Of a stretch of 64,000 bases of DNA, positions 8,086 through 16,674 are shown in pieces (the stretch's first letter is position 1; the number at the start of each line of letters is the position of its first letter). A program made the translations under genes and the position numbers. The notes beneath the pieces were generated by a model that made no database searches, had not been told where the DNA came from, and saw nothing but the letters and a program-made list of their open reading frames with translations. Source of the stretch: Desulfosarcina widdelii (lineage in GTDB: Bacteria > Desulfobacterota > Desulfobacteria > Desulfobacterales > Desulfosarcinaceae); assembly GCF_009688965.1 (NCBI RefSeq), contig NZ_AP021875.1, positions 6,987,001-7,051,000 of the forward strand, given 5' to 3'.

Positions 8086-11000
8086 ATGCTAACCAAGGTC
8101 ACGGCTCCAAAGCTTAAGAAGAATTTACTGATCCGCAAACGGCTGTTCAAGCGCCTGGATAAAGTCGATAACGAATCGGCGATCTGGCTCGCGGGACCCG
8201 CCGGTTCGGGAAAGACATCCCTGATTGCCAGTTATCTGAATGAAAAGCGGATCCCTGCAAGTTGGTATCAAATCGATCCTGGAGACAACGATATCTCCAA
8301 CTTCTTTTATTATCTCAACCAGGCGGCGGCACCGCTTCTCAACCCTAAAAATCCCCCCCTGCCACTGCTGACACCGGAATATTCGACGGGTGTCGATACG
8401 TTTGTCGCTACCTATTTTGAAAGGCTTTTTCAGCGACTACAGCCGCCGAGATGGCTTGTTCTGGACAATTTTCAAGAAATTCAAAACAATTCATCCCTGG
8501 CTCAACGATTGGCCAGCATCATCACGAGTATTCCGTCGGAATTCAAGCTGGTGGTAATCAGCCGTCACAATCCATGGCCGAGCATGGCCCGGCTTCGTGC
8601 CAACCAGGTATTGAAAATGATTGGAGGCAGGGATCTGGCTTTATCGATAGACGAATGCCGGCGGTTAAAGCGGGTTCTGGACTGTGATTGGTCGGAAAAA
8701 GCGATCGCCGAGGTTCATCGTCTCACTAAAGGATGGATGGTTGGCCTGATTTTGCTGTCCCTGCATTCATCTTTTAACCCGGAATCGCAAAATCGACTGG
8801 CTGAAATTCAGCCGACCAGCGTTTTCGATTATTTCGCCGCCGAGGTGTTTAAAAATTGCGATTCCCTGACCCAACAGTTTCTGTGCCAGACTGCGGTCCT
8901 GCCCCATATGACAGCCGAGACGGCGCAACGGTTGACCTCAATGGACGCGAAAGCGATCATCGCACGTCTGCAGCATCGAAACTTTTTCCTGGAACAACGG
9001 CAGGCGGAACCGCCCGGATATCAGTACCATCCGTTGTTCCGCGATTTCCTGATACAGATGGCCTCACGATTGATTGGCCCCGATGCCTTGAAGGAAATCA
9101 TGAACCGTGGGGCTGAGATCATGGCGGAACAGGGCTTGGGAAGGGAGGCCGTCAGCCTGTACCGCAAAGCCGAAAATTTCCAACCGATGGCCGAGTATAT
9201 TCTCTCCCAGGCACCAGTGCTGGTGGCTCAGGGACGAACCAATACGTTAACCCGATGGATAGATGGTTTCCCAGACGATCGAATGCATGCCTACCCCTGG
9301 CTCTTTTTCTGGAAGGGGGTTTGTTTAGCGCACATTCACCCCGTGGAAGGGAAGGCGCTTTTCATTCAGGCATACGAGGCATTTGTTGCCGGTGAGGACC
9401 TGTTGGGACGGGTATTCAGCTGGTCGGCCCTGATTCAGGTATTTCTGATGGCAAGAGATACCTTCGAGGATTTGGATCGGTGGATCGGTGAAGGGCAGCA
9501 TTTGGAAACATTGATCCCCGAAAATATGGGACCCGATATCCTCGGCCGCTTTTACGCATCCTTCCTTTTCTCACTTTCGTTACGCAATTTGGGGCACCCG
9601 GAGTTTTTCCGCATCCAGGAGCGCTGCGAACACCTGTTAGCGCTCTGTACCGACAATCAGGTGCTGGACGCACTCGGATCCTATCTGAGTATGTCCTATG
9701 TCTGGATGGGACAAACGAACCGTATGGGCATTTTGCTGAAGCTTTCCAAACCGCTGATGATGCACCCGGATGCACCACCCGTGGCGAAAGTGAACTTCCT
9801 TGCAGTCAGCAGTTTTTATTCCATCATGGTCGGGGATTGGGACAGCGCCCGACAAGCAATTGAGCAATACTTTGCGCTTTCCGAAAAGTCCGGCATCCGG
9901 GTCTACGATTTTAACGTGCATGGCTGGGCATCATACGTGGGTGTTTTGACTGGCGACAACCGGCTGTTACAAGAGCATTTGGAAGGGATGGAGCGCCTGT
10001 TGTCACCCAGTGCCGTCTGGGACTCGGGACAATATCATTACACTATTGCACTGGCTGCACTTCTTACCAAGGATTTCTCCCTCTGCCGGTTTCACCTGGA
10101 TGAGTGCAGAAAAATTGCCGACTACGCTGGTACGCCGAATCCCATGGGGTTGAGTCGTGTATTGGAGGCAACCTTTTTCATCGTGCAAAATGACTTCAAA
10201 AAGGCGATTGAAGCCATCGATTGTATTTCACGGATCGATGTGTCGCAACATACCGGGCATGTCTTCTTTTTAAAGGAGCTTGTTCTCGCGGACTGCGCGT
10301 TAGCGCAAAACCGTAAAGCGGAAATGATCGCTCATTTAAAAGCAGCCCTCTCGGATGCGGCTCAGAATGGAATCATGATGCCGTTGGGCCTCAGTCGTGA
10401 ACGCTTGGCCAACCTGCTTTCCGAAGCGATTGGCGCGGATATCGAGGCGGATACGGCAACCGCAATGATCCATCGGTTTCAACTGGTGCCTTCCCCGGCA
10501 GATCTCATTGGCGAAAAATGGCCATGGCCGATCAAGCTGGTTACCCTGGGGCGTTTCGATATTTTTCTCGACGATGAACGCCTTGCCATCTCGGGGAAGA
10601 CACCCAAAAAGCCTCTGGAACTGTTGAAGCTGCTGGTATGTAAAAATGGCGGAAGCATTGATCGCGAGGCGGTGATGGATCGCCTCTGGCCGGAGGCGGA
10701 TGGCGACCGGGCAGTTCAAAACATCAACACGACATTGCACCGTCTGCGAAAGTTGTTGGGCCGAGACGACTGCATCATTTCGGAACATGGCCGCCTGTCC
10801 CTCAATCCGGAACTGTGCTGGGTCGATGCATGGCATTTCGAAGCCATGACCGACAAGGCGAAATCGGATCGGGACCTCGAAAAACGGATCGATATGCTGT
10901 CCCGTGCAATTGATCTATATGCCGGTCCTTTTTCCGGAGAACATGACGATATCGAATCGGGAATCTGGTATGCGCAACGACTGAGAAACGCGTGGATGGA

Positions 11001-11280
11001 TGCAGTTTTGACTACAGGCCAATGGTACATGGAAAACAACCGGATCGAACGATCGAAGGACCTGTTTCAGCGATCGCTGGCCATCGACGATACGGTCGAG
11101 CCCTTTTATCGAGAATTGATGGCGTTGCTCTACGACCATGACCGTTTGGCCGAGGCAAAACTGGTTTCCAACCGCTGCCGACACGTGTTGTCCAAAAGGG
11201 GTTTACTGCCGGCAGACGACACCATGGCCCTTTTCAATAAACTGCAAACGGAACGGTCAAAATCCAACCAAAAAAAGTAA
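8086..11280 (+). CDS. MalT-like STAND ATPase with C-terminal winged helix and BTAD
   Basis: This is a large cytoplasmic signal-integrating transcription regulator. Residues 1-330 are a MalT-type NTPase: the RxxL N-terminal clamp, Walker A GPAGSGKT at 37-44 and a Walker B-like WLVLDNFQE near 123-131. Residues about 330-810 are helical and TPR-like, as in MalT, where they sense a ligand. The output is not a LuxR helix-turn-helix. Instead residues 816-900 form an OmpR/SARP winged helix (VTLGRFDIFLDD, PKKPLELLKLL, NTTLHRLRKLLG), followed by a bacterial transcriptional activation domain to the end. It therefore combines MalT input with SARP output. The target is unknown; the small exported-protein gene 215 bases downstream and alaC upstream are candidates. 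An ATG start with GGCGGGCGA upstream is acceptable. Confidence 0.85.
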   Translation: MLTKVTAPKLKKNLLIRKRLFKRLDKVDNESAIWLAGPAGSGKTSLIASYLNEKRIPASWYQIDPGDNDISNFFYYLNQAAAPLLNPKNPPLPLLTPEYSTGVDTFVATYFERLFQRLQPPRWLVLDNFQEIQNNSSLAQRLASIITSIPSEFKLVVISRHNPWPSMARLRANQVLKMIGGRDLALSIDECRRLKRVLDCDWSEKAIAEVHRLTKGWMVGLILLSLHSSFNPESQNRLAEIQPTSVFDYFAAEVFKNCDSLTQQFLCQTAVLPHMTAETAQRLTSMDAKAIIARLQHRNFFLEQRQAEPPGYQYHPLFRDFLIQMASRLIGPDALKEIMNRGAEIMAEQGLGREAVSLYRKAENFQPMAEYILSQAPVLVAQGRTNTLTRWIDGFPDDRMHAYPWLFFWKGVCLAHIHPVEGKALFIQAYEAFVAGEDLLGRVFSWSALIQVFLMARDTFEDLDRWIGEGQHLETLIPENMGPDILGRFYASFLFSLSLRNLGHPEFFRIQERCEHLLALCTDNQVLDALGSYLSMSYVWMGQTNRMGILLKLSKPLMMHPDAPPVAKVNFLAVSSFYSIMVGDWDSARQAIEQYFALSEKSGIRVYDFNVHGWASYVGVLTGDNRLLQEHLEGMERLLSPSAVWDSGQYHYTIALAALLTKDFSLCRFHLDECRKIADYAGTPNPMGLSRVLEATFFIVQNDFKKAIEAIDCISRIDVSQHTGHVFFLKELVLADCALAQNRKAEMIAHLKAALSDAAQNGIMMPLGLSRERLANLLSEAIGADIEADTATAMIHRFQLVPSPADLIGEKWPWPIKLVTLGRFDIFLDDERLAISGKTPKKPLELLKLLVCKNGGSIDREAVMDRLWPEADGDRAVQNINTTLHRLRKLLGRDDCIISEHGRLSLNPELCWVDAWHFEAMTDKAKSDRDLEKRIDMLSRAIDLYAGPFSGEHDDIESGIWYAQRLRNAWMDAVLTTGQWYMENNRIERSKDLFQRSLAIDDTVEPFYRELMALLYDHDRLAEAKLVSNRCRHVLSKRGLLPADDTMALFNKLQTERSKSNQKK

Positions 11281-11495
11281 AACGGCTTTCCATCTTTTCT
11301 GCAATACTTCATTATCGCCTACAAATCGTCAACGTTTGCAGCCATGCCATTTTTTTAAGACGAAATGAAAAAAATTACCATCCGTAAGTGATCTGTAAGC
11401 CCTCCTTTGCCATTACTTAATGGGCCTTCGGGTTTCCGCAGTAGGCTCCACATCATCAATTCCATCCAAACCTAGATCGTGAAAGGAGGTGGCTT

Positions 11496-11840
11496 ATGTC
11501 GAAAACAGGATGTCAACTTGTTTTGGTTGCAGCACTCCTGATGTTACCCGTCAATACGATCCATGCCGAAGAAAATGTCCGCGACGAAACTTACCAAGAC
11601 GGCTATGAGATGCATCTGAATACGATGATCGAAAAATGCGATTGCAAAAAGGCATACCGGAACTCGGGATCCAATGAATTGCGCAAGCTCGCAGCGATTT
11701 CAACAATGAAATCGGCTTACCTGCGTGAATACAAATTGGAACTGATCGATGAGATGGACAAACACGAAATAGGAAACAAAAGCTATCAAGTCCAATATTT
11801 TCTCAACAATAAATTTTTCGAAATAGCGAAGAATCCGTAG
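11496..11840 (+). CDS. Small exported protein, unknown function
   Basis: No family recognised. A strong ribosome site (GAAAGGAGGT) fixes the start. Residues 1-24 form a signal peptide (hydrophobic core, IHA cleavage motif before EENV), so the mature protein of about 90 residues is periplasmic or secreted. The mature part is charged and helical, with a CDCKK motif near residues 48-52 that gives two cysteines, and the hydrophobic spacing of an amphipathic helix bundle. It lies just after the MalT/BTAD regulator on the same strand and is followed by a strong stem-loop, so it is probably a single-gene unit that the regulator may control (inference). Confidence 0.7.
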   Translation: MSKTGCQLVLVAALLMLPVNTIHAEENVRDETYQDGYEMHLNTMIEKCDCKKAYRNSGSNELRKLAAISTMKSAYLREYKLELIDEMDKHEIGNKSYQVQYFLNNKFFEIAKNP

Positions 11841-11928
11841 ACGAGAAAGGGTGCGCTTTTTTCAACATAGGGACAGGAAAGCTCATTGGTTTAAGACCAT
11901 TGGCACCTCCAAATTCTTGACCCCTATG

Positions 11929-11955
11929 GGAAGGGACCATTTATTGGTCCCTTCC
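11929..11955 (+). terminator. Perfect 11-bp stem-loop after the small exported gene
   Basis: The arms ggaagggacca (11929-11939) and tggtcccttcc (11945-11955) pair perfectly around a five-base loop, about 90 bases past the stop at 11840. The following bases (gtattg) are only weakly U-rich, so it is a possible terminator or an RNA 3'-end stabiliser. Confidence 0.55.
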
Positions 11956-12098
11956 GTATTGAATACTCCGCAGGGGCCGGGGGACTTCGAAAAGACACAT
12001 ACACGAGCCGGAATTGAAGCATCCGGAATGTTGCATCGCTAAATGAATCATTGGCCTTCCAAACACAGCTCAAGAAACGCTAGCGGTTTGCCAAGCCA

Positions 12099-13649
12099 TC
12101 ACTTCTTCTGCTTTCGAAAAGGAATCCCCAGCTTTTTCATCTTATAGCGGAGTGTATTCGGATTTACGCCTAAAAGCTCACCTGCGCCTCCCGGTCCATG
12201 GATTTTTCCATTCGCTTTTTCAAGAGCCCGCTCGATGTGTTTTTTGACTATTGCATCGAGTCCCAGCGCCTCGTCTTCGGTAATACCGGTATTCGCGTCG
12301 ATCTGCTTCGCGGGCGAGGCAACTAAATCGTCAAATCGAATCGGTTTGCCGCGATGCAGGATCAATGAACGTTCAATCAGATTTTCCAGTTCTCGAACAT
12401 TGCCAGGCCATTCGTATGACATCAGCACCTCTATCGCGCCGGGTGCCAGGTCAGGAATTTCTCCCAATTTAAGCTCTTTTGCCTTCCGCTTGATGAAGTG
12501 CCGGACCAGAGCGGGTATGTCGCTGGTTCGCCGGCGCAGCGGAGGAATCGATACGGGGAACACATTCAGACGAAACCACAGATCCTCCCGGAAGCGTTTG
12601 TTTTTCACCATTTCTTCCAGGTTTCTGTTAGTAGCGGCAATAATCCGTATATCCAGAGGAATTGTCTTTACTCCGCCCACACGTTCGATCTCCCTGCTTT
12701 GCAGAACACGCAACAGTCTCACCTGGGCAGCAGGTGGCAGTTCGCCGATCTCATCCAGAAATATGGTCCCCTTGTCGGCACGTTCAAACCGCCCCCGTTT
12801 TTGAGAAAGTGCTCCGGTGAAAGCCCCTTTTTCGTGCCCGAAGAGTTCGCTGTCGATCAGTGAATCGGGAATGGCCCCACAATTGACGCTTACAAAAGGC
12901 CCGTCGCTGCGTGCCGATGAGTAATGAATTGTGTTGGCAATCACATCCTTGCCGGTGCCCGTTTCCCCCAAAAGCAGTACCGGGCTGTTCAGAGCCGCCA
13001 CTTGCTGCACTTGACTCATGACTTGCTTAAGTCCGAAATTGGCCCCGATGATTTCATCGCCCGACATGCGCCGCAGCTCGCCTTGCAGATACCGGTTGTC
13101 GTCGGCCAGCAAATCTTTAAGTTTCAGCACTTCGCGGTGCTTTAGGGTGTTGGACATGGCTACAAAAAACGGTTCCTTTAAAGTGCCAAATAGTTTTGCA
13201 TGCTGTTTGTTGAAACGGTTAGCGCCTTCTGCGGCTAAGAGAACAACGCCAACGTGCTGTCCACCTACATTCAGCATAATACCTATTATCGAGGAAGGGG
13301 GATGACCTAGTTCTCTGACCAGATCCCGGGCGATCGGGGTTGCTTCGGAATCATTAATAATGAAGACAGGTCCATGGATTATCAGGATATTATTTAAATC
13401 CGCTGCCGCCCTGGCCATTGCTTCTGATGACACCGGGACTAGCATGTTCATCCGTTCACCCTTTTTAAGATTCGCACGGGCGATATATCGTATGGCGCCA
13501 AGATCCCTCTCGTACTTATCCAAATAGATAACGTCGGCAGGCATATGCCGGAAAAGGTACTGGATGCAGGCATGGAGCCCCTCCTCAATTTCGAGGTTGC
13601 CGCATATCTTCAGGGTGATATTCCGGAAAAATTCGTTCTCGTCTATCAT
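12099..13649 (-). CDS. Sigma-54-dependent activator, GAF-AAA-Fis architecture
   Basis: This is an enhancer-binding protein that hydrolyses ATP to open sigma-54 promoters. About 160 N-terminal residues are a GAF-like sensor without a receiver aspartate. The central AAA+ domain has Walker A GETGTGKD, the sigma-54-contact loop GAFTGA, Walker B (IFLDEIGEL) and an arginine-finger region; the C-terminus has a Fis-type helix-turn-helix (ELLGVNPNTLRYKMKKLG). I chose the ATG at 13649 (516 aa) because the family begins with an IDENEFF-type segment. The upstream GTG at 13697 would add 16 atypical residues and would lie inside repeat 1 of the putative binding sites. The gene faces away from the operon starting at 13877 and is probably its activator. 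The ligand is unknown. Confidence 0.92.
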   Translation of the reverse strand: MIDENEFFRNITLKICGNLEIEEGLHACIQYLFRHMPADVIYLDKYERDLGAIRYIARANLKKGERMNMLVPVSSEAMARAAADLNNILIIHGPVFIINDSEATPIARDLVRELGHPPSSIIGIMLNVGGQHVGVVLLAAEGANRFNKQHAKLFGTLKEPFFVAMSNTLKHREVLKLKDLLADDNRYLQGELRRMSGDEIIGANFGLKQVMSQVQQVAALNSPVLLLGETGTGKDVIANTIHYSSARSDGPFVSVNCGAIPDSLIDSELFGHEKGAFTGALSQKRGRFERADKGTIFLDEIGELPPAAQVRLLRVLQSREIERVGGVKTIPLDIRIIAATNRNLEEMVKNKRFREDLWFRLNVFPVSIPPLRRRTSDIPALVRHFIKRKAKELKLGEIPDLAPGAIEVLMSYEWPGNVRELENLIERSLILHRGKPIRFDDLVASPAKQIDANTGITEDEALGLDAIVKKHIERALEKANGKIHGPGGAGELLGVNPNTLRYKMKKLGIPFRKQKK

Positions 13650-13683
13650 TGCGGGCCCCCACTGGTGAAATGAAAAACCTGAT

Positions 13684-13751
13684 TTGTGGTTATTCACAAA
13701 AGCTTATCCCGTTTTGTTGAATGCCACAACCATTATTGTTAAATACCACAA
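13684..13751. promoter_or_regulatory. Three 16-bp repeats, putative activator binding sites
   Basis: Three related 16-mers are present: 13684-13699 (ttgtggttattcacaa), 13714-13729 (ttgttgaatgccacaa) and 13736-13751 (ttgttaaataccacaa). Read on the minus strand, the first matches the other two (TTGT-N-AAT-N-CCACAA pattern). Starts are 30 and 22 bases apart, roughly three and two helical turns. They lie about 50-120 bases upstream of the -24/-12 promoter, the normal place for enhancer sites of the divergently encoded activator. Repeat 1 may also affect the activator's own expression. Confidence 0.7.
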
Positions 13752-13800
13752 AATTTCGGAGCAATACATTTAACATTCCGTTATTTCAATGTTTTTAACG

Positions 13801-13817
13801 TTGGCCCGGTCCTTGCT
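13801..13817 (+). promoter_or_regulatory. Sigma-54 (-24/-12) promoter
   Basis: The sequence TTGGCCCG-N4-TTGCT matches the consensus (Y)TGGCACG-N4-TTGCW at all but one base, with the invariant GG and GC in correct spacing. It points rightward, 60 bases before the ATG at 13877. Confidence 0.82.
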
Positions 13818-13876
13818 CAGTTGATCAGAATAGAAGAAAGAGATCGAGCGAAGACAACAACTGAAGGCAAAAGGGA

Positions 13877-14086
13877 ATGAACGAGTATTTTATAAGAAGC
13901 CTGACCCGGCAGCGGCATGAACAGATTTTGGCTGAGGTCAGGAAGTCACGGCTTTCACAATCGGATCGCCCACACATGAACGGTGGGTTAATGAAGATGA
14001 GCTTTGTATTGTGTTCCTTTCTTATGCAGAGAAAAAGGCCCATGGTTTACCAACGGCCGGCGATGGACAAGAGTGAAAGCATATGA
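13877..14086 (+). CDS. Small protein, first ORF after the sigma-54 promoter
   Basis: A 69-residue protein with no recognised family. The first 26 residues (MNEYFIRSLTRQRHEQ...) are polar, basic and predicted helical; the rest includes a short hydrophobic stretch (MSFVLCSFLM near residues 41-50). Support for it being a gene is positional: it is the first ORF downstream of the -24/-12 promoter, it has a GAAGG ribosome site, and its stop overlaps the next start (ATGA at 14083-14086), which implies translational coupling. The start of this ORF resembles short leader ORFs I have seen at the head of deltaproteobacterial operons, but I cannot name a family. It could be a leader peptide rather than a stable protein. 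Confidence 0.55.
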   Translation: MNEYFIRSLTRQRHEQILAEVRKSRLSQSDRPHMNGGLMKMSFVLCSFLMQRKRPMVYQRPAMDKSESI

Positions 14087-14361
14087 AATGGTCTGAAGTG
14101 ATTATGGTGCGATCGACCGGAAGCAACACGGCGGCATTGAAGTCATCGCTGCAGGAACTGATGGGCGATGTGCATGAAGATGACGCATCCGAAGACATCC
14201 GTATTTACCATCGCGAGAAAATCGATACCGATTTTTGCATTATTCTATCTCATGCCGGGGAAACCGTTCTAGGTGAGGGGAGCCCGCTTGGATTGCGCCT
14301 TGCCGCCGCCTTGAAAGCGTTCGGACTCGTTAACCATTCGGTATGGATCGAGATGAAATGA
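14083..14361 (+). CDS. Small conserved-looking protein, unknown function
   Basis: A 92-residue soluble protein. It starts MKWSEVIMVRS, with an RSTGSN segment that suggests a beta-alpha start, and has a central TDFCIILSH strand and a C-terminal PLGLRLAAALKAFGLVNHSVWIEM block, so a small alpha/beta fold is likely. No catalytic motif is obvious. The start codon overlaps the previous stop (ATGA), which indicates coupled translation, and the next gene begins 17 bases later with a good ribosome site. The tight packing supports it as a real operon member. I do not recognise a family and assign no function. Confidence 0.65.
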   Translation: MKWSEVIMVRSTGSNTAALKSSLQELMGDVHEDDASEDIRIYHREKIDTDFCIILSHAGETVLGEGSPLGLRLAAALKAFGLVNHSVWIEMK

Positions 14362-14377
14362 AAAGGAGATAACGATC

Positions 14378-15151
14378 ATGTCGGATCAAACGGTACCCAA
14401 AAAAAGCCGGCGGTTGAATGCTGAAGTCACCACTGTCGAGTGTTCCCCTTGCTTGAAAGACAGCCTTAATGCGATCCGATCGCAAATGTGGCCTGCATTC
14501 CTGAAGCACGCTAGTGACTGCCGCTGGAAACTGCTGGCTGAGCACTTTCCTGGATATCAGATGCTCCTGGTTGTGGATAAGCATCCGGTGGCAGTGGGAC
14601 ACACCGTTCCACTGGCTTGGAACCAGAGCATCGATGGGCTGCCCGACTCCATCGAAGACACCCTGTTGTCTGCCATAGGGTGCTACGAAGCAGGCAAGAC
14701 GGCCAACACGCTCGCCGTTTTGGGTGTGTTCGTATCGGCTGATTGTCAAGGCAACGGATTGAGTGCGCTTATGCTGAAAGCGGTGAAGCAATTGGCCAAT
14801 GAGCAAGGTTTTGCCACGATGATTGTTCCCGTAAGACCGGCGTTTAAAAGCCGCTACCCGCTGGTTTCGATGAATGAGTACATTGCCTGGAAGCGTTCGG
14901 ATGGAAGCCCTTTTGACCCGACCATACGATACCACTGTAAAGCGGGGGCGACGGTCATGAAGACGGCGGCCAAGGCCATGACCGTCATCGGCACCGTCGC
15001 TGACTGGGAAAACTGGACCGAAATGCGTTTTGCGGAAAGTGGGGAGTATATCGTCGATGGCGCCCTTAAGCCGGTGTTGATCGATCTGGCCAGCGACCAC
15101 GGATGGTATGAAGACCCTTTTTTATGGATGCACCACTTCATTGAGACCTAA
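14378..15151 (+). CDS. GNAT-like N-acetyltransferase
   Basis: A 257-aa protein with the acyl-CoA pyrophosphate-binding signature of GCN5-related acetyltransferases: VLGVFVSADCQGNGLSALM in the centre, that is a beta-4 strand followed by a Q-G-N-G-L-S loop (Q/R-x-x-G-x-G/A) and helix 3. An AAGGAGAT ribosome site precedes the ATG. The C-terminal 100 residues (LIDLASDHGWYEDPFLWMHH) form an extension that I cannot assign. It is the third gene of the sigma-54 unit. An IS4-family element lies exactly at the stop codon: its target duplication contains the last codon and TAA, so the protein is intact but transcription into the downstream genes is interrupted. The substrate is unknown. Confidence 0.78.
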   Translation: MSDQTVPKKSRRLNAEVTTVECSPCLKDSLNAIRSQMWPAFLKHASDCRWKLLAEHFPGYQMLLVVDKHPVAVGHTVPLAWNQSIDGLPDSIEDTLLSAIGCYEAGKTANTLAVLGVFVSADCQGNGLSALMLKAVKQLANEQGFATMIVPVRPAFKSRYPLVSMNEYIAWKRSDGSPFDPTIRYHCKAGATVMKTAAKAMTVIGTVADWENWTEMRFAESGEYIVDGALKPVLIDLASDHGWYEDPFLWMHHFIET

Positions 15152-15154
15152 ATT
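15145..15154. repeat. IS4 target-site duplication, left copy
   Basis: The ten bases gacctaaatt recur at 16561-16570 on the other side of the element. The left copy includes the GNAT stop codon TAA (15149-15151). Exact limits could shift by one or two bases. Confidence 0.75.
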
Positions 15155-16561
15155 CACTGCTGTCCAAAATAAATAGAAATCCGTGGTTGCTCTTTTAAAT
15201 TTCAGTTGTTTAGGCGATCAAAAGCGCAAAGTTCAGAATCAGGTTCCCATTTTTAATTGGTGCTGTCCAATTCCCTTAAATGGAAGAGGATATTGGACAG
15301 ACTGAGCCGTTCCAGGAAGGACATCGAACGGTTTGTCGATCCACTCCCATAAGTCCCTGTAAGTAAAAAGATTCCACCTGAGAAAAGCGACAAGGTTCGA
15401 CAAAGACCAATTAAATCTGGATTTGAATTTGAGGTACTTGATCAACAGCATGGCAATTAATGCTGTCCAAATCTGGATATACAGCGCGTTCTCACTGGTT
15501 CCGACGAAGGTTTTCACCTTCAGGTTTTGTTTGAGTGCCTTGAAAAATGACTCTATTTCCCATCGGTCTTTGTAAATGGCGGATATTGTGGTGGCTCCAA
15601 ATTCAAGATGATTGGTCAGCAATACGATCTGCCGCTCCTGCTCATTATCCCAGACCGTAACCTTCCGTAAGGTGTGGGGGCAATTCTTGCGAGCGTAATG
15701 GCCGTTAAACTGAACCAGTTCGTCGGCCAGAATGTTTCGATTGAAAGGTGGCTGACGTTCTTCAAGCACCGTGTAATCGGCGTTGCTCTTCAATCGGGTG
15801 ACAAAGTAGATCTGACTTTCTGTCCAGTACGCATATAGTCGATAATCATTGTATCCTCGATCCATGGCGACAATGGAATGGGGTGACAGCGCAATTTTAC
15901 GGGCGATGGTGACATCATGCTTTTTGCCGTTGGAGATATAAGCATAGGTCGGCAGATACCCGTCATGATCCAATAGCAAGTGAAGCTTGACAGCGCCTTT
16001 GGTTCGGCGGAATTTTGCCCACGGGAAAAGCGACAAACACAGCGAAATGGTCGAGCTGTCCAGAGACAGCAGCTTGTTTTTAAATCGGAACCGATGTCTG
16101 CCCGGACCGCCCATCTTGCAGACATCAAGCGTCTGGTAAAAAAGATCACGATACATTTGCCAGGGACGATGGGCATTGGCGTAGGAAAGCGTGGACTTGT
16201 TGGGTGCCTTTTTAACCCCCACATGACGAAGTTTCCCAAGGCAACAGGACAATCCACCACAAATTTCACGCAGACTCTTTGCTTGAGCGAGTTGACAGAA
16301 AAGCATGGCTACAAAATGATCCCAGCTGCTAAAACCTTTGGCGTACCGTTCGGCTTGATGGCGGAAGACCGTGTTGAAAAAATGTCCACGATGAAACAAA
16401 GCAACCAGTTGACTGAAAAGACTTGCATGTCGTACCATTGGTTTACCTCCTTGTTGCTGGCTAACGGTTTTTTGTCGCGATTAAACCATGCCTCACAAGG
16501 AGGTTTTTTTTCAAGATCTCATTGAATTACTTCCATTCGAAACCGTTTTTGGACAAGAGTG
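15155..16561 (-). mobile_element. IS4-family insertion sequence, complete
   Basis: A complete element of about 1.4 kb. Its inverted ends read (c)actgctgtccaaaa on the left (about 15155-15169) and, reverse complemented, actcttgtccaaaa on the right (about 16547-16560). It is flanked by a direct repeat gacctaaatt of about 10 bases, in the size range of IS4-family duplications. It carries a single intact transposase gene, transcribed against the surrounding operon. Intact ends, gene and duplication suggest a recent and possibly still active insertion. Confidence 0.85.
15239..16438 (-). CDS. IS4-family transposase
   Basis: A 399-aa DDE transposase. The N-terminal helical region (WDHFVAMLFCQLAQAKSLREI) carries a DUF4372-like domain. 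The catalytic core shows LSLDSSTI (first Asp), AMDRGYNDY (second Asp) and the IS4 signature YREK exactly spaced (Y-x2-R-x3-E-x6-K in YKDRWEIESFFKALK). The length is normal for the family and there is no internal stop. An AAGGAGGT ribosome site precedes the ATG at the proper distance. It transposes the surrounding 1.4-kb element; it acts on the ends described for that element and has no role in the host operon. Confidence 0.93.
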   Translation of the reverse strand: MVRHASLFSQLVALFHRGHFFNTVFRHQAERYAKGFSSWDHFVAMLFCQLAQAKSLREICGGLSCCLGKLRHVGVKKAPNKSTLSYANAHRPWQMYRDLFYQTLDVCKMGGPGRHRFRFKNKLLSLDSSTISLCLSLFPWAKFRRTKGAVKLHLLLDHDGYLPTYAYISNGKKHDVTIARKIALSPHSIVAMDRGYNDYRLYAYWTESQIYFVTRLKSNADYTVLEERQPPFNRNILADELVQFNGHYARKNCPHTLRKVTVWDNEQERQIVLLTNHLEFGATTISAIYKDRWEIESFFKALKQNLKVKTFVGTSENALYIQIWTALIAMLLIKYLKFKSRFNWSLSNLVAFLRWNLFTYRDLWEWIDKPFDVLPGTAQSVQYPLPFKGIGQHQLKMGT

Positions 16562-16570
16562 ACCTAAATT
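16561..16570. repeat. IS4 target-site duplication, right copy
   Basis: Second copy of gacctaaatt, matching the left copy at 15145-15154. Removing the element and one copy restores continuous sequence from the GNAT stop to the DUF169 gene, about 110 bases later. Confidence 0.75.
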
Positions 16571-16674
16571 ATCAAAAATAAGTTCAGCATCGAATTGGAA
16601 ATTGAAAGGAAGAAACTGCATACAATTACTAAGTGCCTATCCACGAATGGACAATCGTTAATGCGGGGTGTCTT

